A model generated the notes under the pieces. That model saw nothing but the letters and a program-made list of their open reading frames with translations, was not told the origin of the DNA and did no database searches. A DNA stretch of 64,000 nucleotides from an uncultured Candidatus Melainabacteria bacterium (GTDB taxonomy: Bacteria; Cyanobacteriota; Vampirovibrionia; Gastranaerophilales; Gastranaerophilaceae): NCBI GenBank assembly GCA_934726055.1, contig CAKVCZ010000012.1, positions 1 to 64,000 of the forward strand, read 5' to 3'. A program made the position numbers and the translations under genes. Every line of letters begins with the position of its first letter. Within the stretch, counting starts at the first letter, position 1. This document shows, one piece after another, positions 34,897 to 43,899 of the stretch.

Positions 34897-36024
34897 ATGC
34901 TGGACAAGTATATTTTTAATAAAATAGACATATTTAATTTTCTGAGAGGAATTGCTATTTTATGTGTGTTAGGTCTTCATACACCTATTTTAGTTGTGAA
35001 TAATTTTGATATAAAAACATACCCTTTTTATTTTAATACTCCGGCATGGCTTGCTATGTGGATGTTTTTCTTTTTATCAGGATATTTATTGGGTAAAGGG
35101 TTTTTCAATAATAAATATGAAATAACAAAAAACGGTATCTTTAAGTTTTATTGTTCAAGATTAATCAGAATTCTTCCTCTATATTTTTTATTATTGTTTA
35201 TTGTCTTTATATTCTACAATCCAAATTGGTTTATAGATAATCCTATAAGTGTGTTGCACATATTTACTTTTACTTATAACGGAATACCCGGAATAAATGG
35301 AGTCGGACACACTTGGTTTATATCTGCAATCGTACAATTGTATGTTCTTGCACCATTTGGATATAAACTGTTTTCATATTTTAATAAAGGCAAAAAGAAT
35401 TTACTTATTCTGTTCTTTTTATTGATTGCAATTGGTATCGGATATAGATTATTAACAGATTTATTCAAATTAGATTATTATAAATATGTATATACATTTT
35501 CTCTTGCAAATATTGATTTGTTCTTTTGTGGAATGTTGTTGAATTCTATTACAAAGAACTCTTTGGACAATAAATTAAAAGAAAATCTAAGACCAATTTC
35601 TTTGTGTTTTTTGTTTACGTTAATTCTTACATATATGTTGCCTGTGATAAAATTATCTTGGTGGGTGTATAACTACATATATCCGTCTTTAACTTTGTTG
35701 TCTATGGCTCTGATAGTTTATGCATTTGATTATGCAAAAGAAATAAGACTAGAACCCTTAACACTATTGAAATTAATCAAAAATCCACTACGAATAATTG
35801 AATATATAGGGATAATTTCCTTTAATATATACCTATTCCATGGAAATATTATGGAAATGGTTGTGAATATTTTTAAACAGCATAAATTAAATTCCATATT
35901 TACTGGAGATAGTTTGTTTGTTGCTATTTTTGTATTGATGTTTGTCGTCGCATTTGTATTTGCAACGTTTTTGCATTATACAATTGAAGTTCCAATGAAC
36001 AAATTGAGAAGTAATATAAAATAA
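34897..36024 (+). CDS. Acyltransferase 3 family membrane protein
   Basis: The 375-aa protein has about ten membrane helices. The family signature is at the start: FNFLRGIAILCVLGLH (residues 14-29), with the catalytic His29, followed by the RLIRILPLY motif. Such proteins O-acylate surface sugars (OafA type) in the inner membrane. The ribosome site AAGGGG is 10 nt upstream. With the HAD and TPP genes it suggests a small glycan-decoration locus. Acyl group and acceptor are unknown. Confidence 0.88.
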   Translation: MLDKYIFNKIDIFNFLRGIAILCVLGLHTPILVVNNFDIKTYPFYFNTPAWLAMWMFFFLSGYLLGKGFFNNKYEITKNGIFKFYCSRLIRILPLYFLLLFIVFIFYNPNWFIDNPISVLHIFTFTYNGIPGINGVGHTWFISAIVQLYVLAPFGYKLFSYFNKGKKNLLILFFLLIAIGIGYRLLTDLFKLDYYKYVYTFSLANIDLFFCGMLLNSITKNSLDNKLKENLRPISLCFLFTLILTYMLPVIKLSWWVYNYIYPSLTLLSMALIVYAFDYAKEIRLEPLTLLKLIKNPLRIIEYIGIISFNIYLFHGNIMEMVVNIFKQHKLNSIFTGDSLFVAIFVLMFVVAFVFATFLHYTIEVPMNKLRSNIK

Positions 36025-36201
36025 AAAAAGCAATAAAAAATAGCAATTACTACAATTGTAACAATAAATTAAGTTGAATTTTTTCTTATTATTGCTGATG
36101 TAGAGCCATATTTGTAAAACAAGTGTGAATTTTACACTGGCTATTTTTTGAAAAATATGATAGTATAAATTCATCGGATATAAGAAACAAGGAGGTATAA
36201 A

Positions 36202-36471
36202 ATGAACGTAAAAGGTGTAAGTGCTAATTTTGTTACCAAACAAAATAATTTAAAATCAGATAATAAAGTTGCAAATGCAATTTTACCTGCAAAAGTTTTA
36301 AATGCTCCTGCTGCTGATACTTTTGAAAAAACTTCAAATAATAGTGTGGCAAATGGATCTGCTGCAAATGTTTCTTTCAATGGTGCTGTTGGATTTTTTA
36401 TCGGTATGTTGACTCCGATTGCAGCATTAATTTATGCGATGGCTGAAAGCAGTAAATTTGTTATAAAATAG
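36202..36471 (+). CDS. Small protein with C-terminal membrane segment, unknown
   Basis: The 89-aa protein starts MNVKGVSANF, then a low-complexity Asn/Ala/Ser/Lys-rich stretch and, after VSFNG, a hydrophobic C-terminal helix (GAVGFFIGMLTPIAALIYAM). It has a strong ribosome site (AAGGAGG) and its own terminator, so it is probably a true, well-expressed gene. It looks like a tail-anchored protein. I recognise no family. Confidence 0.75.
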   Translation: MNVKGVSANFVTKQNNLKSDNKVANAILPAKVLNAPAADTFEKTSNNSVANGSAANVSFNGAVGFFIGMLTPIAALIYAMAESSKFVIK

Positions 36472-36541
36472 TTATAAAAACTAACTTATTATAAAAATGT
36501 ATCTATTTGTGTTTGTGTGTTTTGCAGCTTAAAGGCAACTC

Positions 36542-36590
36542 AAAGCCTGTTTAAGATTAAGTATTTATACTTATTTAAACAGGCTTTTTA
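36542..36590 (+). terminator. Terminator between the small gene and dxs
   Basis: AAAGCCTGTTTAA (36542-36554) pairs with TTAAACAGGCTTT (36575-36587). A small AAGTA/TACTT hairpin sits in the loop; a T-rich run follows. Confidence 0.85.
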
Positions 36591-36615
36591 TTTTATTTAA
36601 ATTTATCGAGTTTGA

Positions 36616-38376
36616 TTATTTTAGGATATTTTTCACATCTTCGCAGATTTGTTCCTTTGTTAAACGGAATTGTTTATACAATTTATCAACCGGAACTCTG
36701 TCGGTGAATAATTTTTCAGCACCATAGTTAAGCACTTTCATATCAGAATTACCATAGTAGCTTGCAATTTTTTCACCGAATCCGCCATTTAAAACTCCAT
36801 CTTCAAGTGTTATAACAACAGTGTGATTTTGTTTTAAGTTGTCTAACAGATCTTTATCAATACCTGTTAAGAATCTAGGATTGATAACAGTTGCATTACA
36901 GCCTAATTGAGTTTTTAATTCTTGAGCAGTTTCTTTTGCAAGTTGTAACATGTTTCCAACTCCAACAATTGCAACTGTATTTCCGTTTTGTTCAATTTTG
37001 AATTTGTTTAGTATTGAATAATCTGTTCCATCTTTAATTCCGGTTGAAACTAATTGAGTTAGTGGAACTCTTATAGCAACTGTGTGTTCATTTTGTTTGT
37101 ATGCATATTCAAGCATTGCGAGGTATTCTTCTTTATTTGTAGGTGCAAGATATACCATATTTGGAATATTAGAAAGGAATGGTATGTCAAAAACACAAAG
37201 GTGAGTAGCATCTGCACCTGAAATTGAACCCCAGTGAACTAACATAGTCATTGGTGAATTATTCAAACATGCATCTTGGGAAATTTGATCATAAGCTCTT
37301 TGAACAAAAGAGCTCATTATATTCAAGAAAGGCTTAGCTCCTGTTTTTGCTATTGCTGAGCAAAATGCAACCGCATGTTCTTCTGCAATACCAACATCTA
37401 CATATTGTTTACCTAATTCATTTCTATAAGTTTTATCAAAACCAAAAACTCCAGGTGTTGCAGGATTTACTACAACAACAGATGAATCTTGTTTCGCTTT
37501 TTCTAATAGAAAATCTCTGGTTAAAGTTGTATAAGTTTCAGTATTATCAGTAGTAACAGCGTTATTCTTATCTGCTTCTAAATATCCCGGATTAACCCAG
37601 TGATAAGATTCTTTATCTGCAACTGCTTTATCATAACCTTTACCTTTTATTGTATGAATATGAACTATTGTAGGGCGATTTGTGTCTTTAACTTTATTAA
37701 AGATGTTTATCATAGATTGAACATCGTTGCCGTTTGATTCGTAAAAATAATCAAAGCCCATAGTTTTAAAGAAATTATTTTGGCATTGTCCGTTAGTTTC
37801 TCTTAATTCTCTTAAATTAGAATAAATTCCGCCATGGTTTTCTGCAATAGACATTTCATTATCATTTACAACAATAATAATATTAGAACCTAAAACAGAA
37901 GCGTTGTTTAATCCTTCTAAAGCTTCTCCGCCGGTTAGTGATCCGTCGCCGATAAGAGCTACAACATTGTATTTTTGGTTTAATAAATCTCTTGCTTTTG
38001 CAACGCCCGTTGCCAAACTTACAGAGGTTGATGTGTGTCCGACTTTGAATAAGTCGTGTGGAGTTTCTTCAGGTGCAGTGTAGCCTGTAATTTCAAAATA
38101 CTTATCAGGATTTAAGAAACCTTCTTTTCTTCCTGTTATCATTTTATGAGGATAGCATTGGTGAGAAACGTCAAAAACGAATTTATCTTCAGGGGAGTTA
38201 AATACATAATGCATTGCGATTGTGGCTTCTGCAATACCTAAATTTGGTCCTAAGTGCCCACTTGTTACATTAACTTTTTTTATAATAAGTTCTCTCATTT
38301 CATTTGCAAGAGTTTGCATTTCTTCAATACTTAGTGTTTTTAAATCTTTCGGACTGTTTACTTTGTCTAAAATCAT
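36616..38376 (-). CDS. dxs: 1-deoxy-D-xylulose-5-phosphate synthase
   Basis: The 586-aa thiamine-diphosphate enzyme begins the MEP isoprenoid pathway. It has SGHLGPNLG (residues 39-47), DVSHQCYPHKM, the TPP motif GDGSLTGGEALEGLNNA with ND, and the transketolase-type second domain (GIAEEHAVAF). It is shorter than the E. coli enzyme (620 aa) and its sequence is somewhat divergent, like the Dxs forms in some Firmicutes. The ribosome site AGGAGG is strong. It sits 21 nt after a small membrane-protein gene. Confidence 0.9.
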   Translation of the reverse strand: MILDKVNSPKDLKTLSIEEMQTLANEMRELIIKKVNVTSGHLGPNLGIAEATIAMHYVFNSPEDKFVFDVSHQCYPHKMITGRKEGFLNPDKYFEITGYTAPEETPHDLFKVGHTSTSVSLATGVAKARDLLNQKYNVVALIGDGSLTGGEALEGLNNASVLGSNIIIVVNDNEMSIAENHGGIYSNLRELRETNGQCQNNFFKTMGFDYFYESNGNDVQSMINIFNKVKDTNRPTIVHIHTIKGKGYDKAVADKESYHWVNPGYLEADKNNAVTTDNTETYTTLTRDFLLEKAKQDSSVVVVNPATPGVFGFDKTYRNELGKQYVDVGIAEEHAVAFCSAIAKTGAKPFLNIMSSFVQRAYDQISQDACLNNSPMTMLVHWGSISGADATHLCVFDIPFLSNIPNMVYLAPTNKEEYLAMLEYAYKQNEHTVAIRVPLTQLVSTGIKDGTDYSILNKFKIEQNGNTVAIVGVGNMLQLAKETAQELKTQLGCNATVINPRFLTGIDKDLLDNLKQNHTVVITLEDGVLNGGFGEKIASYYGNSDMKVLNYGAEKLFTDRVPVDKLYKQFRLTKEQICEDVKNILK

Positions 38377-38397
38377 AAAATTTCCTCCTACATATTC

Positions 38398-38835
38398 CTA
38401 TTTACTATTTTTATTTTTTGTTTCACAAGTTTGTTTTTTATCATTCCAATTCCAACCGTTATCTTTGCAGGTTTGAGCGTTAATTATAATTTTTCCTGAA
38501 ACAGTTTTTACTTCAGTTCCTTGTTTGCAAGAGCCCATATTTACACACATTCCGCCACCTATTTCAGGTAACATTTTTGGCAAATATAGCCATCCGCAAA
38601 ATACAATTATAAGGATAATAATAGCCATATTTCTCAAAAATTTTAAGAAAGATATAAACCAAATGATTACAAGAATAACAAGTGATATTACCAAATAAGT
38701 GAATACTTGATTCCAGTCTGCATTTGGTGTTTTGAATGCATTTATTATTGACATTATGTTCCAGTAAACAATAAAGATAGTTACGGCAGTGTTAATAAGC
38801 GACATTGCTAATTTTTTTACCAAATTTTTAATCAT
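38398..38835 (-). CDS. Membrane protein with cysteine-containing C-terminal tail
   Basis: The 145-aa protein has three hydrophobic helices (about residues 12-33, 44-63, 66-84), then a hydrophilic tail with four cysteines (MCVNMGSCKQG, AQTCKDNGWNW, KQTCETK) that likely form disulfides outside the membrane. AGGAG precedes the ATG. It lies directly upstream of dxs and is probably co-transcribed. No family recognised. Confidence 0.75.
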   Translation of the reverse strand: MIKNLVKKLAMSLINTAVTIFIVYWNIMSIINAFKTPNADWNQVFTYLVISLVILVIIWFISFLKFLRNMAIIILIIVFCGWLYLPKMLPEIGGGMCVNMGSCKQGTEVKTVSGKIIINAQTCKDNGWNWNDKKQTCETKNKNSK

Positions 38836-38888
38836 TTTAAAACTCCTGTTTTGGTAATATTATATAGCAAAAACAGAAAATTTATAAA

Positions 38889-39893
38889 TTAAATATTGTA
38901 AATATTATCGTTTAAAAAGCAAGATACATAATGATTTTGGCTAAATGGTTTTAGTTGAGGTTCTTCAACCTTGCATTTATCCATGCAGAATCGGCAGCGA
39001 GTATGGAACTTACAGCCATCAGGTAAATTAGCAGGAGATGGAATATCCCCTTGCAAAGTTAAGTTAGATTTTTTATAAAAACTAGGAACTGCATCCATTA
39101 ACGCTTTGGTATAAGGATGTTTTGGAGAATTAAATATTTGGTTAGTTTCTCCGAGTTCAACAATTTGTCCCAAATACATTATTGCTACTCTATCTGCTAT
39201 ATGTCTAATTACATTCATATCATGTGAAATAAATAGAATTGTTAGATTATAATCATATTTCAATTTCAACAGCAGATTAATAATCTGTGCTTGAATACTA
39301 ACATCAAGTGCACTAACAGGTTCATCTGCAATAATAAATTCAGGTTTAAGGATTAATGCTCTTGCAATAGCTATTCTTTGTCTTTGTCCTCCTGAAAATT
39401 CGTGTGGATAAAGTTCCATTGCTCTTTTATCCATGCCGACAGTTTCAAGAACTTGTTCAACAATAGAATTGACTTCTTTTTTTGATAATTCATGAACAGG
39501 TCTAAAATCTTCTGAATATAAACAAAGTTCATTATTAACCATTAGCGGTTCTCTTAATATTTCGCCAATTGTCATTTTAGGATTCAAACTTGCGTATGGA
39601 TTTTGGAAAATCATTTGCATAGCTTGTCTGTAAACCTTTAATTTTTTACCTCTGAGTTTTAGGGTATTAACTCCATGAAATAATATTTCTCCTGATTTTA
39701 CAGGTGCTAAATTGGTTATAGCACTTGCAAGTGTGGATTTTCCGCATCCTGATTCACCTGCTATTGCTAAAACTTCTCCTTGTTGAACATCTAATGACAA
39801 GTTATTTACAGCATTTATAATTTTTTCTTTATTAAAAATACTACTTTTTGTTTTATATTCTACATTTAAATTTTTAATTTCTAAAATGTTCAT
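38889..39893 (-). CDS. Oligopeptide/dipeptide ABC transporter ATP-binding protein
   Basis: The 334-aa protein has Walker A GESGCGKST (46-54), the signature FSGGQRQRIA, Walker B FIIADEP, and the C-terminal oligo_HPY domain with cysteines (CKFHTRCRFCMDKC) typical of OppF/DppF. No permease, OppD or binding protein is next to it, so it is an orphan or the rest is elsewhere. The start lacks a Shine-Dalgarno; TATAAT ends 6 nt before the ATG, predicting a leaderless mRNA. Confidence 0.92.
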   Translation of the reverse strand: MNILEIKNLNVEYKTKSSIFNKEKIINAVNNLSLDVQQGEVLAIAGESGCGKSTLASAITNLAPVKSGEILFHGVNTLKLRGKKLKVYRQAMQMIFQNPYASLNPKMTIGEILREPLMVNNELCLYSEDFRPVHELSKKEVNSIVEQVLETVGMDKRAMELYPHEFSGGQRQRIAIARALILKPEFIIADEPVSALDVSIQAQIINLLLKLKYDYNLTILFISHDMNVIRHIADRVAIMYLGQIVELGETNQIFNSPKHPYTKALMDAVPSFYKKSNLTLQGDIPSPANLPDGCKFHTRCRFCMDKCKVEEPQLKPFSQNHYVSCFLNDNIYNI

Positions 39894-39899
39894 AGAAAT

Positions 39900-39928
39900 A
39901 TTATAAATAAAATTATTTATTTAGTCTA
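39900..39928 (-). promoter_or_regulatory. Promoter of the Opp-type ATPase, leaderless geometry
   Basis: On the minus strand: TAGACT (39928-39923), a 17-nt spacer, TATAAT (39905-39900), then 6 nt to the ATG. Confidence 0.75.
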
Positions 39929-39987
39929 TAACTCGGGTTGCTATTATATGTTAAAATGTATATTTTCAAAATAGGTTTTCGGTCGCA

Positions 39988-40026
39988 GGAACTTTTTTCC
40001 TTGCACTGAGTGAGTTTCTGACAAAG
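39988..40026. repeat. Dispersed intergenic repeat, copy B
   Basis: Shares the order GGAACTTTTTT, CCTTGCAC, GAGTG and GTTTCTGACAAAG with copy A at 4592-4641, without its second hairpin arm. It lies in a 275-bp gap that also has a 33-codon open frame (40066-40167, plus) of doubtful status. Confidence 0.6.
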
Positions 40027-40168
40027 CTAAAATAATGTGCAAATTGGATTTTAAAAACTGGAAATATGGATTATATTGATTATTCAATATTTACTACTTT
40101 TAATTTAGAGTCAGGTGAATGTAAAAATGTTTATCAATTGGCAATTGATGAAACAACTTGCAAGTAGT

Positions 40169-40765
40169 CTAAACTTCGTGTCTGCCTTCGATGGCTTTGG
40201 CAAGTGTGATTTCATCTGCAAATTCAAGGTCTGTTCCAACCGGCAAGCCAAATGCTATTCGTGAAACCTTTATTCCAAACGGTTTTACAAGTCTTGATAA
40301 ATAAAGACTTGTTGCTTCTCCTTCTACGGATGGACTCAATGCCAATATCAATTCTGTTACGGTTTCATCTGTTAATCTGTTTAAAAGTTCTTTTATTCTT
40401 ATATCATCTGCACCAATTCCATCTATTGGTGAAATTAGTCCTTGTAATACGTGGTATAAACCTTTGTATTCATTTGTTTTTTCAATTGCAATTAAGTCTT
40501 TTGTTTCTGCAACAACACAAATAGTGCTTCTATCTCGTGAAGTTGAAGAACAAATTTCGCAAGGACTTGTTGATGATAAATTATAGCAAATTTCACATGC
40601 TACTGTGCTTTGCTTTGCTTCAACAACTGCCCTTGCAAATTTTTCCACTTCTGTTACAGGCATTTTTAATAAATGAAATGCCATACGTTGAGCAGATTTT
40701 GGTCCGATTGACGGAAATTTTTGAAACTGCTCTATCAATGTTGCAATTGATTTAGGATAAATCAT
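40169..40765 (-). CDS. recR: Recombination protein RecR
   Basis: The 198-aa protein loads RecA at gaps with RecF/RecO. It has the N-terminal HhH region (FPSIGPKSAQRMAFHLL), the four-cysteine zinc finger (CEICYN...CEIC), and the Toprim domain (CVVAETKDL, SPSVEGEATSLYL). It overlaps the stop of ybaB by 1 nt, the classic ybaB-recR pair. dnaX, often in the same operon, is 36 kb away. Confidence 0.96.
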   Translation of the reverse strand: MIYPKSIATLIEQFQKFPSIGPKSAQRMAFHLLKMPVTEVEKFARAVVEAKQSTVACEICYNLSSTSPCEICSSTSRDRSTICVVAETKDLIAIEKTNEYKGLYHVLQGLISPIDGIGADDIRIKELLNRLTDETVTELILALSPSVEGEATSLYLSRLVKPFGIKVSRIAFGLPVGTDLEFADEITLAKAIEGRHEV

Positions 40766-41091
40766 TAAAATAATCCCGGAATGTTAATACCGCCTGTGAT
40801 AGCTTTCATTTTTGTTTCCATTTCTTTTACAGCTTTTTCACTGGCTTGTTTAATTGCAGTTGAAATAACGTCTTCTAACATTTCTAATGTGTCATCATCT
40901 ACTGAGGCAGGATTTTCAGGATTTATAGCTTCTTTTGATAATTTGATAGCTTTGAATTTTCCTTGACCGTCGCATGTTGCAACAACATTTCCTGTTTCAG
41001 CAGTATATTCTGTTTGTGCTAATTCTTCTTGCGTTTGTTGTAATTTTTTTTGAATAGTTTGTGCTTTTTGCATCATTTGCATCATATTCAT
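40765..41091 (-). CDS. ybaB: YbaB/EbfC family nucleoid-associated protein
   Basis: The 108-aa protein has a Met/Gln/Lys-rich N-terminal helix (MNMMQMMQKAQTIQKK), a central beta-sheet region (VVATCDGQGKFKAIKL) and the C-terminal helix with GGINIPGLF. These bind DNA as dimers. AAGGAGAA precedes the ATG, so it is normally led, unlike the divergent peptidase gene. Operon with recR. Confidence 0.94.
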   Translation of the reverse strand: MNMMQMMQKAQTIQKKLQQTQEELAQTEYTAETGNVVATCDGQGKFKAIKLSKEAINPENPASVDDDTLEMLEDVISTAIKQASEKAVKEMETKMKAITGGINIPGLF

Positions 41092-41131
41092 GTTTATATT
41101 CTCCTTTTTGACGACTCGCTATTGTCGGATA

Positions 41132-41160
41132 TTGTAATCCGGTACGAAATATTATACAAT
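41132..41160 (+). promoter_or_regulatory. Promoter of the zinc peptidase, leaderless geometry
   Basis: TTGTAA (41132-41137), a 17-nt spacer, TACAAT (41155-41160), then 6 nt to the ATG at 41167. No Shine-Dalgarno. Confidence 0.7.
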
Positions 41161-41166
41161 AAAATT

Positions 41167-41958
41167 ATGGAAATGAAAACATACTTAAGTGAAAGTTTTA
41201 AAAATGGCCGTCTTATGAGATGGACTTTCATGCCGCTTAATGTTTTTATTTCACCTATGAAATTCTATTCTAAACAAGGTCAAGATCATATCTATCAGTC
41301 AATGGTTATTAAAGCTTGTGAAGAATGGGAAAAAGCAAGTTTGGGTAAAGTTCAATTTAAACTTGTAGATAACCTTTTGGAATCTAATATAAATGTTGTT
41401 TGGCGAAGAATTGACAGAAAGGCTCTTGGACATTGTCAGTTTAACTATGATGCAAGCAATAGACTTTACGGAGCAGAAGTTTCAATTGGGTTATCAGATG
41501 GTGTAATTTGTCAAAAATATATGGCTGAAGGAGAGGTGTATCATACAATTTTGCACGAATTTGGTCATGCTTTGGGATTAGGTCATAGTCCTTATGATAC
41601 AGACATTATGTACACCCCTCATAAGTATGGTGTTGTGAGTCTTTCTAAGCGGGATGTAAGAACTTTACAGTGGCTATATAAGCTTAACCAAGGTACTACT
41701 GTGAATGATATGGTTACTCAATATAAATTCGGTTCTCAAAATCCTGATGAAATTGTTACAAAATATTTAATGCAAAATAATCCGTCAGAATTTGATAAAG
41801 TTGCAGGTTCTTTATCAGGCTCTGAAAAGAAAGATTTGCTTAAAGAACAAATGAATATAGCAGATTTGAAAAAATATAATTTGGCAATCCAAAATATTCA
41901 GCTTTCAGATAATGTTATGAGATATTTGGGTAAAAAAAATAATAAAAAGATTGACTAA
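41167..41958 (+). CDS. Matrixin-like (M10/M43) zinc metallopeptidase without signal peptide
   Basis: The 263-aa protein has the metzincin zinc site HEFGHALGLGH (His130, Glu131, His134, His140) and a downstream Met-turn DIMYTPH (Met148). The first 120 residues resemble the matrixin catalytic fold (IKACEEWEKA, INVVWRR). There is no signal peptide, which is unusual for such peptidases; substrate would have to be cytoplasmic or export non-classical. The C-terminal 90 residues are helical and of unknown role. The frame continues upstream through the promoter; I start at the MEMKTYL methionine. Confidence 0.85.
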   Translation: MEMKTYLSESFKNGRLMRWTFMPLNVFISPMKFYSKQGQDHIYQSMVIKACEEWEKASLGKVQFKLVDNLLESNINVVWRRIDRKALGHCQFNYDASNRLYGAEVSIGLSDGVICQKYMAEGEVYHTILHEFGHALGLGHSPYDTDIMYTPHKYGVVSLSKRDVRTLQWLYKLNQGTTVNDMVTQYKFGSQNPDEIVTKYLMQNNPSEFDKVAGSLSGSEKKDLLKEQMNIADLKKYNLAIQNIQLSDNVMRYLGKKNNKKID

Positions 41959-41977
41959 TTTCAGTTTGTAGTATAAT
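41951..41977 (+). promoter_or_regulatory. Promoter of the acc operon
   Basis: TTGACT (41951-41956), a 15-nt spacer and TATAAT (41972-41977); predicted leader about 57 nt with AAAGGA before accD. Confidence 0.55.
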
Positions 41978-42040
41978 GTTGTTGGTTGATATTATAAATT
42001 AGCACGTAATATATTTGCAAATATAAAGGATATATAATAT

Positions 42041-42952
42041 ATGAGTATACAGGAATGGTTTGATAAGAGAAAAGAAGCTCAAATTGAACGAAGAACTGCT
42101 GAAGTTAAAGTAGAAAATGTTACATTTCCGGGTTTGTGGACAAAATGCGTTCATTGTGGTGCACAAATTACAAATAAAGATTTAAGTGAAAATATGATGG
42201 TATGTCCTGAATGTGATTATCACTTTAGAATCGGAGCAAGAGAAAGAATTGAACAATTATTTGACAAAGATAGTTTTGAAGAATTGTTCAAAGACGTTAA
42301 TCCAACTGATCCTTTGAATTTTAGGGATACAGAAAAATACAAGGACAGATTAGTTAAAGCGAAGAAGAAAACAAACCTTAATGATGCTGTTGTTACAGGT
42401 ATCGGAGAAATAAACGGATATAAAGTTGCAACTGCCGTAATGGATTTTGAGTTTATGGGCGGTTCAATGGGCAGTGTGGTAGGTGAAAAAGTTACAAGAA
42501 TAATGGAAGAAGCTATTGCTCATAAACTTCCTATGCTTGCCATAACTTCTTCAGGCGGAGCCAGAATGCAAGAAAGTGCTTTGAGTTTGATGCAAATGGC
42601 AAAAACTTCTTGTGCTTGTGCAAAAATGGATAGTGAAAAAATCTTATACATTTGTTTATTAACAGAACCTACCTTTGGCGGTGTAACTGCAAGTTTTGGT
42701 ACTTTAGGCGATATTATTATTGCAGAGCAAGGTGCAAGAATCGGCTTTGCAGGAAGAAGAGTTATTGAACAAACTATTCACCAAAAACTTCCTTCAGGAT
42801 TTCAAACTGCCGAATACTTGTTAAAATATGGACAAATTGATATTATTGCAAAAAGAAAAGATTTAAAGAGTAAGTTGTCAAAAATCTTTGAATTACACGG
42901 TTATTCTACCGTTAATGAATCCGCTGCAAAAGAGGACAATGAGGTAAAATAA
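42041..42952 (+). CDS. accD: Acetyl-CoA carboxylase carboxyltransferase subunit beta
   Basis: The 303-aa protein is one half of the carboxyltransferase making malonyl-CoA for fatty-acid synthesis. The N-terminal zinc ribbon has Cys36, Cys39, Cys55 and Cys58 (CVHC...CPEC). The crotonase-like core includes SSGGARMQES and GGVTASFG. Stop and start of accA share one base. First gene of accD-accA-prmA-kdsB. Confidence 0.96.
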   Translation: MSIQEWFDKRKEAQIERRTAEVKVENVTFPGLWTKCVHCGAQITNKDLSENMMVCPECDYHFRIGARERIEQLFDKDSFEELFKDVNPTDPLNFRDTEKYKDRLVKAKKKTNLNDAVVTGIGEINGYKVATAVMDFEFMGGSMGSVVGEKVTRIMEEAIAHKLPMLAITSSGGARMQESALSLMQMAKTSCACAKMDSEKILYICLLTEPTFGGVTASFGTLGDIIIAEQGARIGFAGRRVIEQTIHQKLPSGFQTAEYLLKYGQIDIIAKRKDLKSKLSKIFELHGYSTVNESAAKEDNEVK

Positions 42953-43899
42953 TGTTTGAATTTGAAAAATCTTTAATTGATATACAAACAAAAATAGAGG
43001 AATTAAAATCGGTAAGTGCGGAGTCTGGCATGGATTTGAGTGGTGAAATTGAAAAATTTGAGCAACAGGCTGATGAATATAGACAAGAAATATATAAAAA
43101 CTTGAAACCATCAGAAAAATTGCAAATAGCAAGACATCCTAACAGACCGTCATTTTTAGATTACGTAAATTACATGTGTTCAGATTTTATTGAAATGCAT
43201 GGTGATAGAGAAGGTTCTGATGACAGAGCTATAATTGGCGGTATTGCTAAATTAGGAAATTATAACGTTATGCTTGTAGGAACTCAAAAAGGTTCTACAA
43301 CAAAAGAAAATTTAGAATATAATTTTGGTATGCCACAACCTCAAGGGTACAGAAAGGCAATGCGTTTGTTTAATCATGCAAACAAATTTAATTTGCCGAT
43401 TATTACGTTAATTGATACTCCGGGGGCATATCCGGGAATTACAGCAGAACAAACAGGTCAAGGTATTGCTATTGCTCAAAATTTAAGAGATATGGCAAAA
43501 TTGGATGTGCCTGTTATTGCAGTTATAACAGGTGAGGGCTGCTCAGGTGGGGCATTAGGTTTAGCTGTCGCAAACGATGTTAAGATGCTTGAATACGCAT
43601 ATTATACAGTTATTTCACCTGAAGGGTGTGCTTCTATCTTGTTTAGAGATTCTAATCAAGCAGCAGCAGCAGCAGATGCTTTAAAAATTACAGCATCAGA
43701 TTTGTTAGATTTAGGTATAATTGATAGTTGTGTGAATGAGCCTTTGGGTGGTGCTCATAATGATAAAGCTGAAATGGCTAAAAATCTAAAAAAAGATTTA
43801 ATTTCAACTTTGAAAAAACTATTAAAAATGTCGCCTGAAAAATTACGCGAACAAAGATATAAAAAATATCGCAAGATGGGATGTTTTTTAAGTGAATAA
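42952..43899 (+). CDS. accA: Acetyl-CoA carboxylase carboxyltransferase subunit alpha
   Basis: The 315-aa partner of AccD. Conserved features are RPSFLDYV, the MHGDREGSDDRAIIGG segment, the biotin-binding LIDTPGAYPG and ITGEGCSGGALG. The length is typical. The prmA gene starts within its last 8 bases. An intact accD-accA pair in one operon resembles many bacteria, though not all cyanobacteria. Confidence 0.96.
   Translation: MFEFEKSLIDIQTKIEELKSVSAESGMDLSGEIEKFEQQADEYRQEIYKNLKPSEKLQIARHPNRPSFLDYVNYMCSDFIEMHGDREGSDDRAIIGGIAKLGNYNVMLVGTQKGSTTKENLEYNFGMPQPQGYRKAMRLFNHANKFNLPIITLIDTPGAYPGITAEQTGQGIAIAQNLRDMAKLDVPVIAVITGEGCSGGALGLAVANDVKMLEYAYYTVISPEGCASILFRDSNQAAAAADALKITASDLLDLGIIDSCVNEPLGGAHNDKAEMAKNLKKDLISTLKKLLKMSPEKLREQRYKKYRKMGCFLSE

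Noticed and set aside
40066..40167. 33-codon plus-strand frame (MDYIDYSIFTTF...)
   Set aside because: Reads like protein but has no ribosome site or promoter, and is too short to support.
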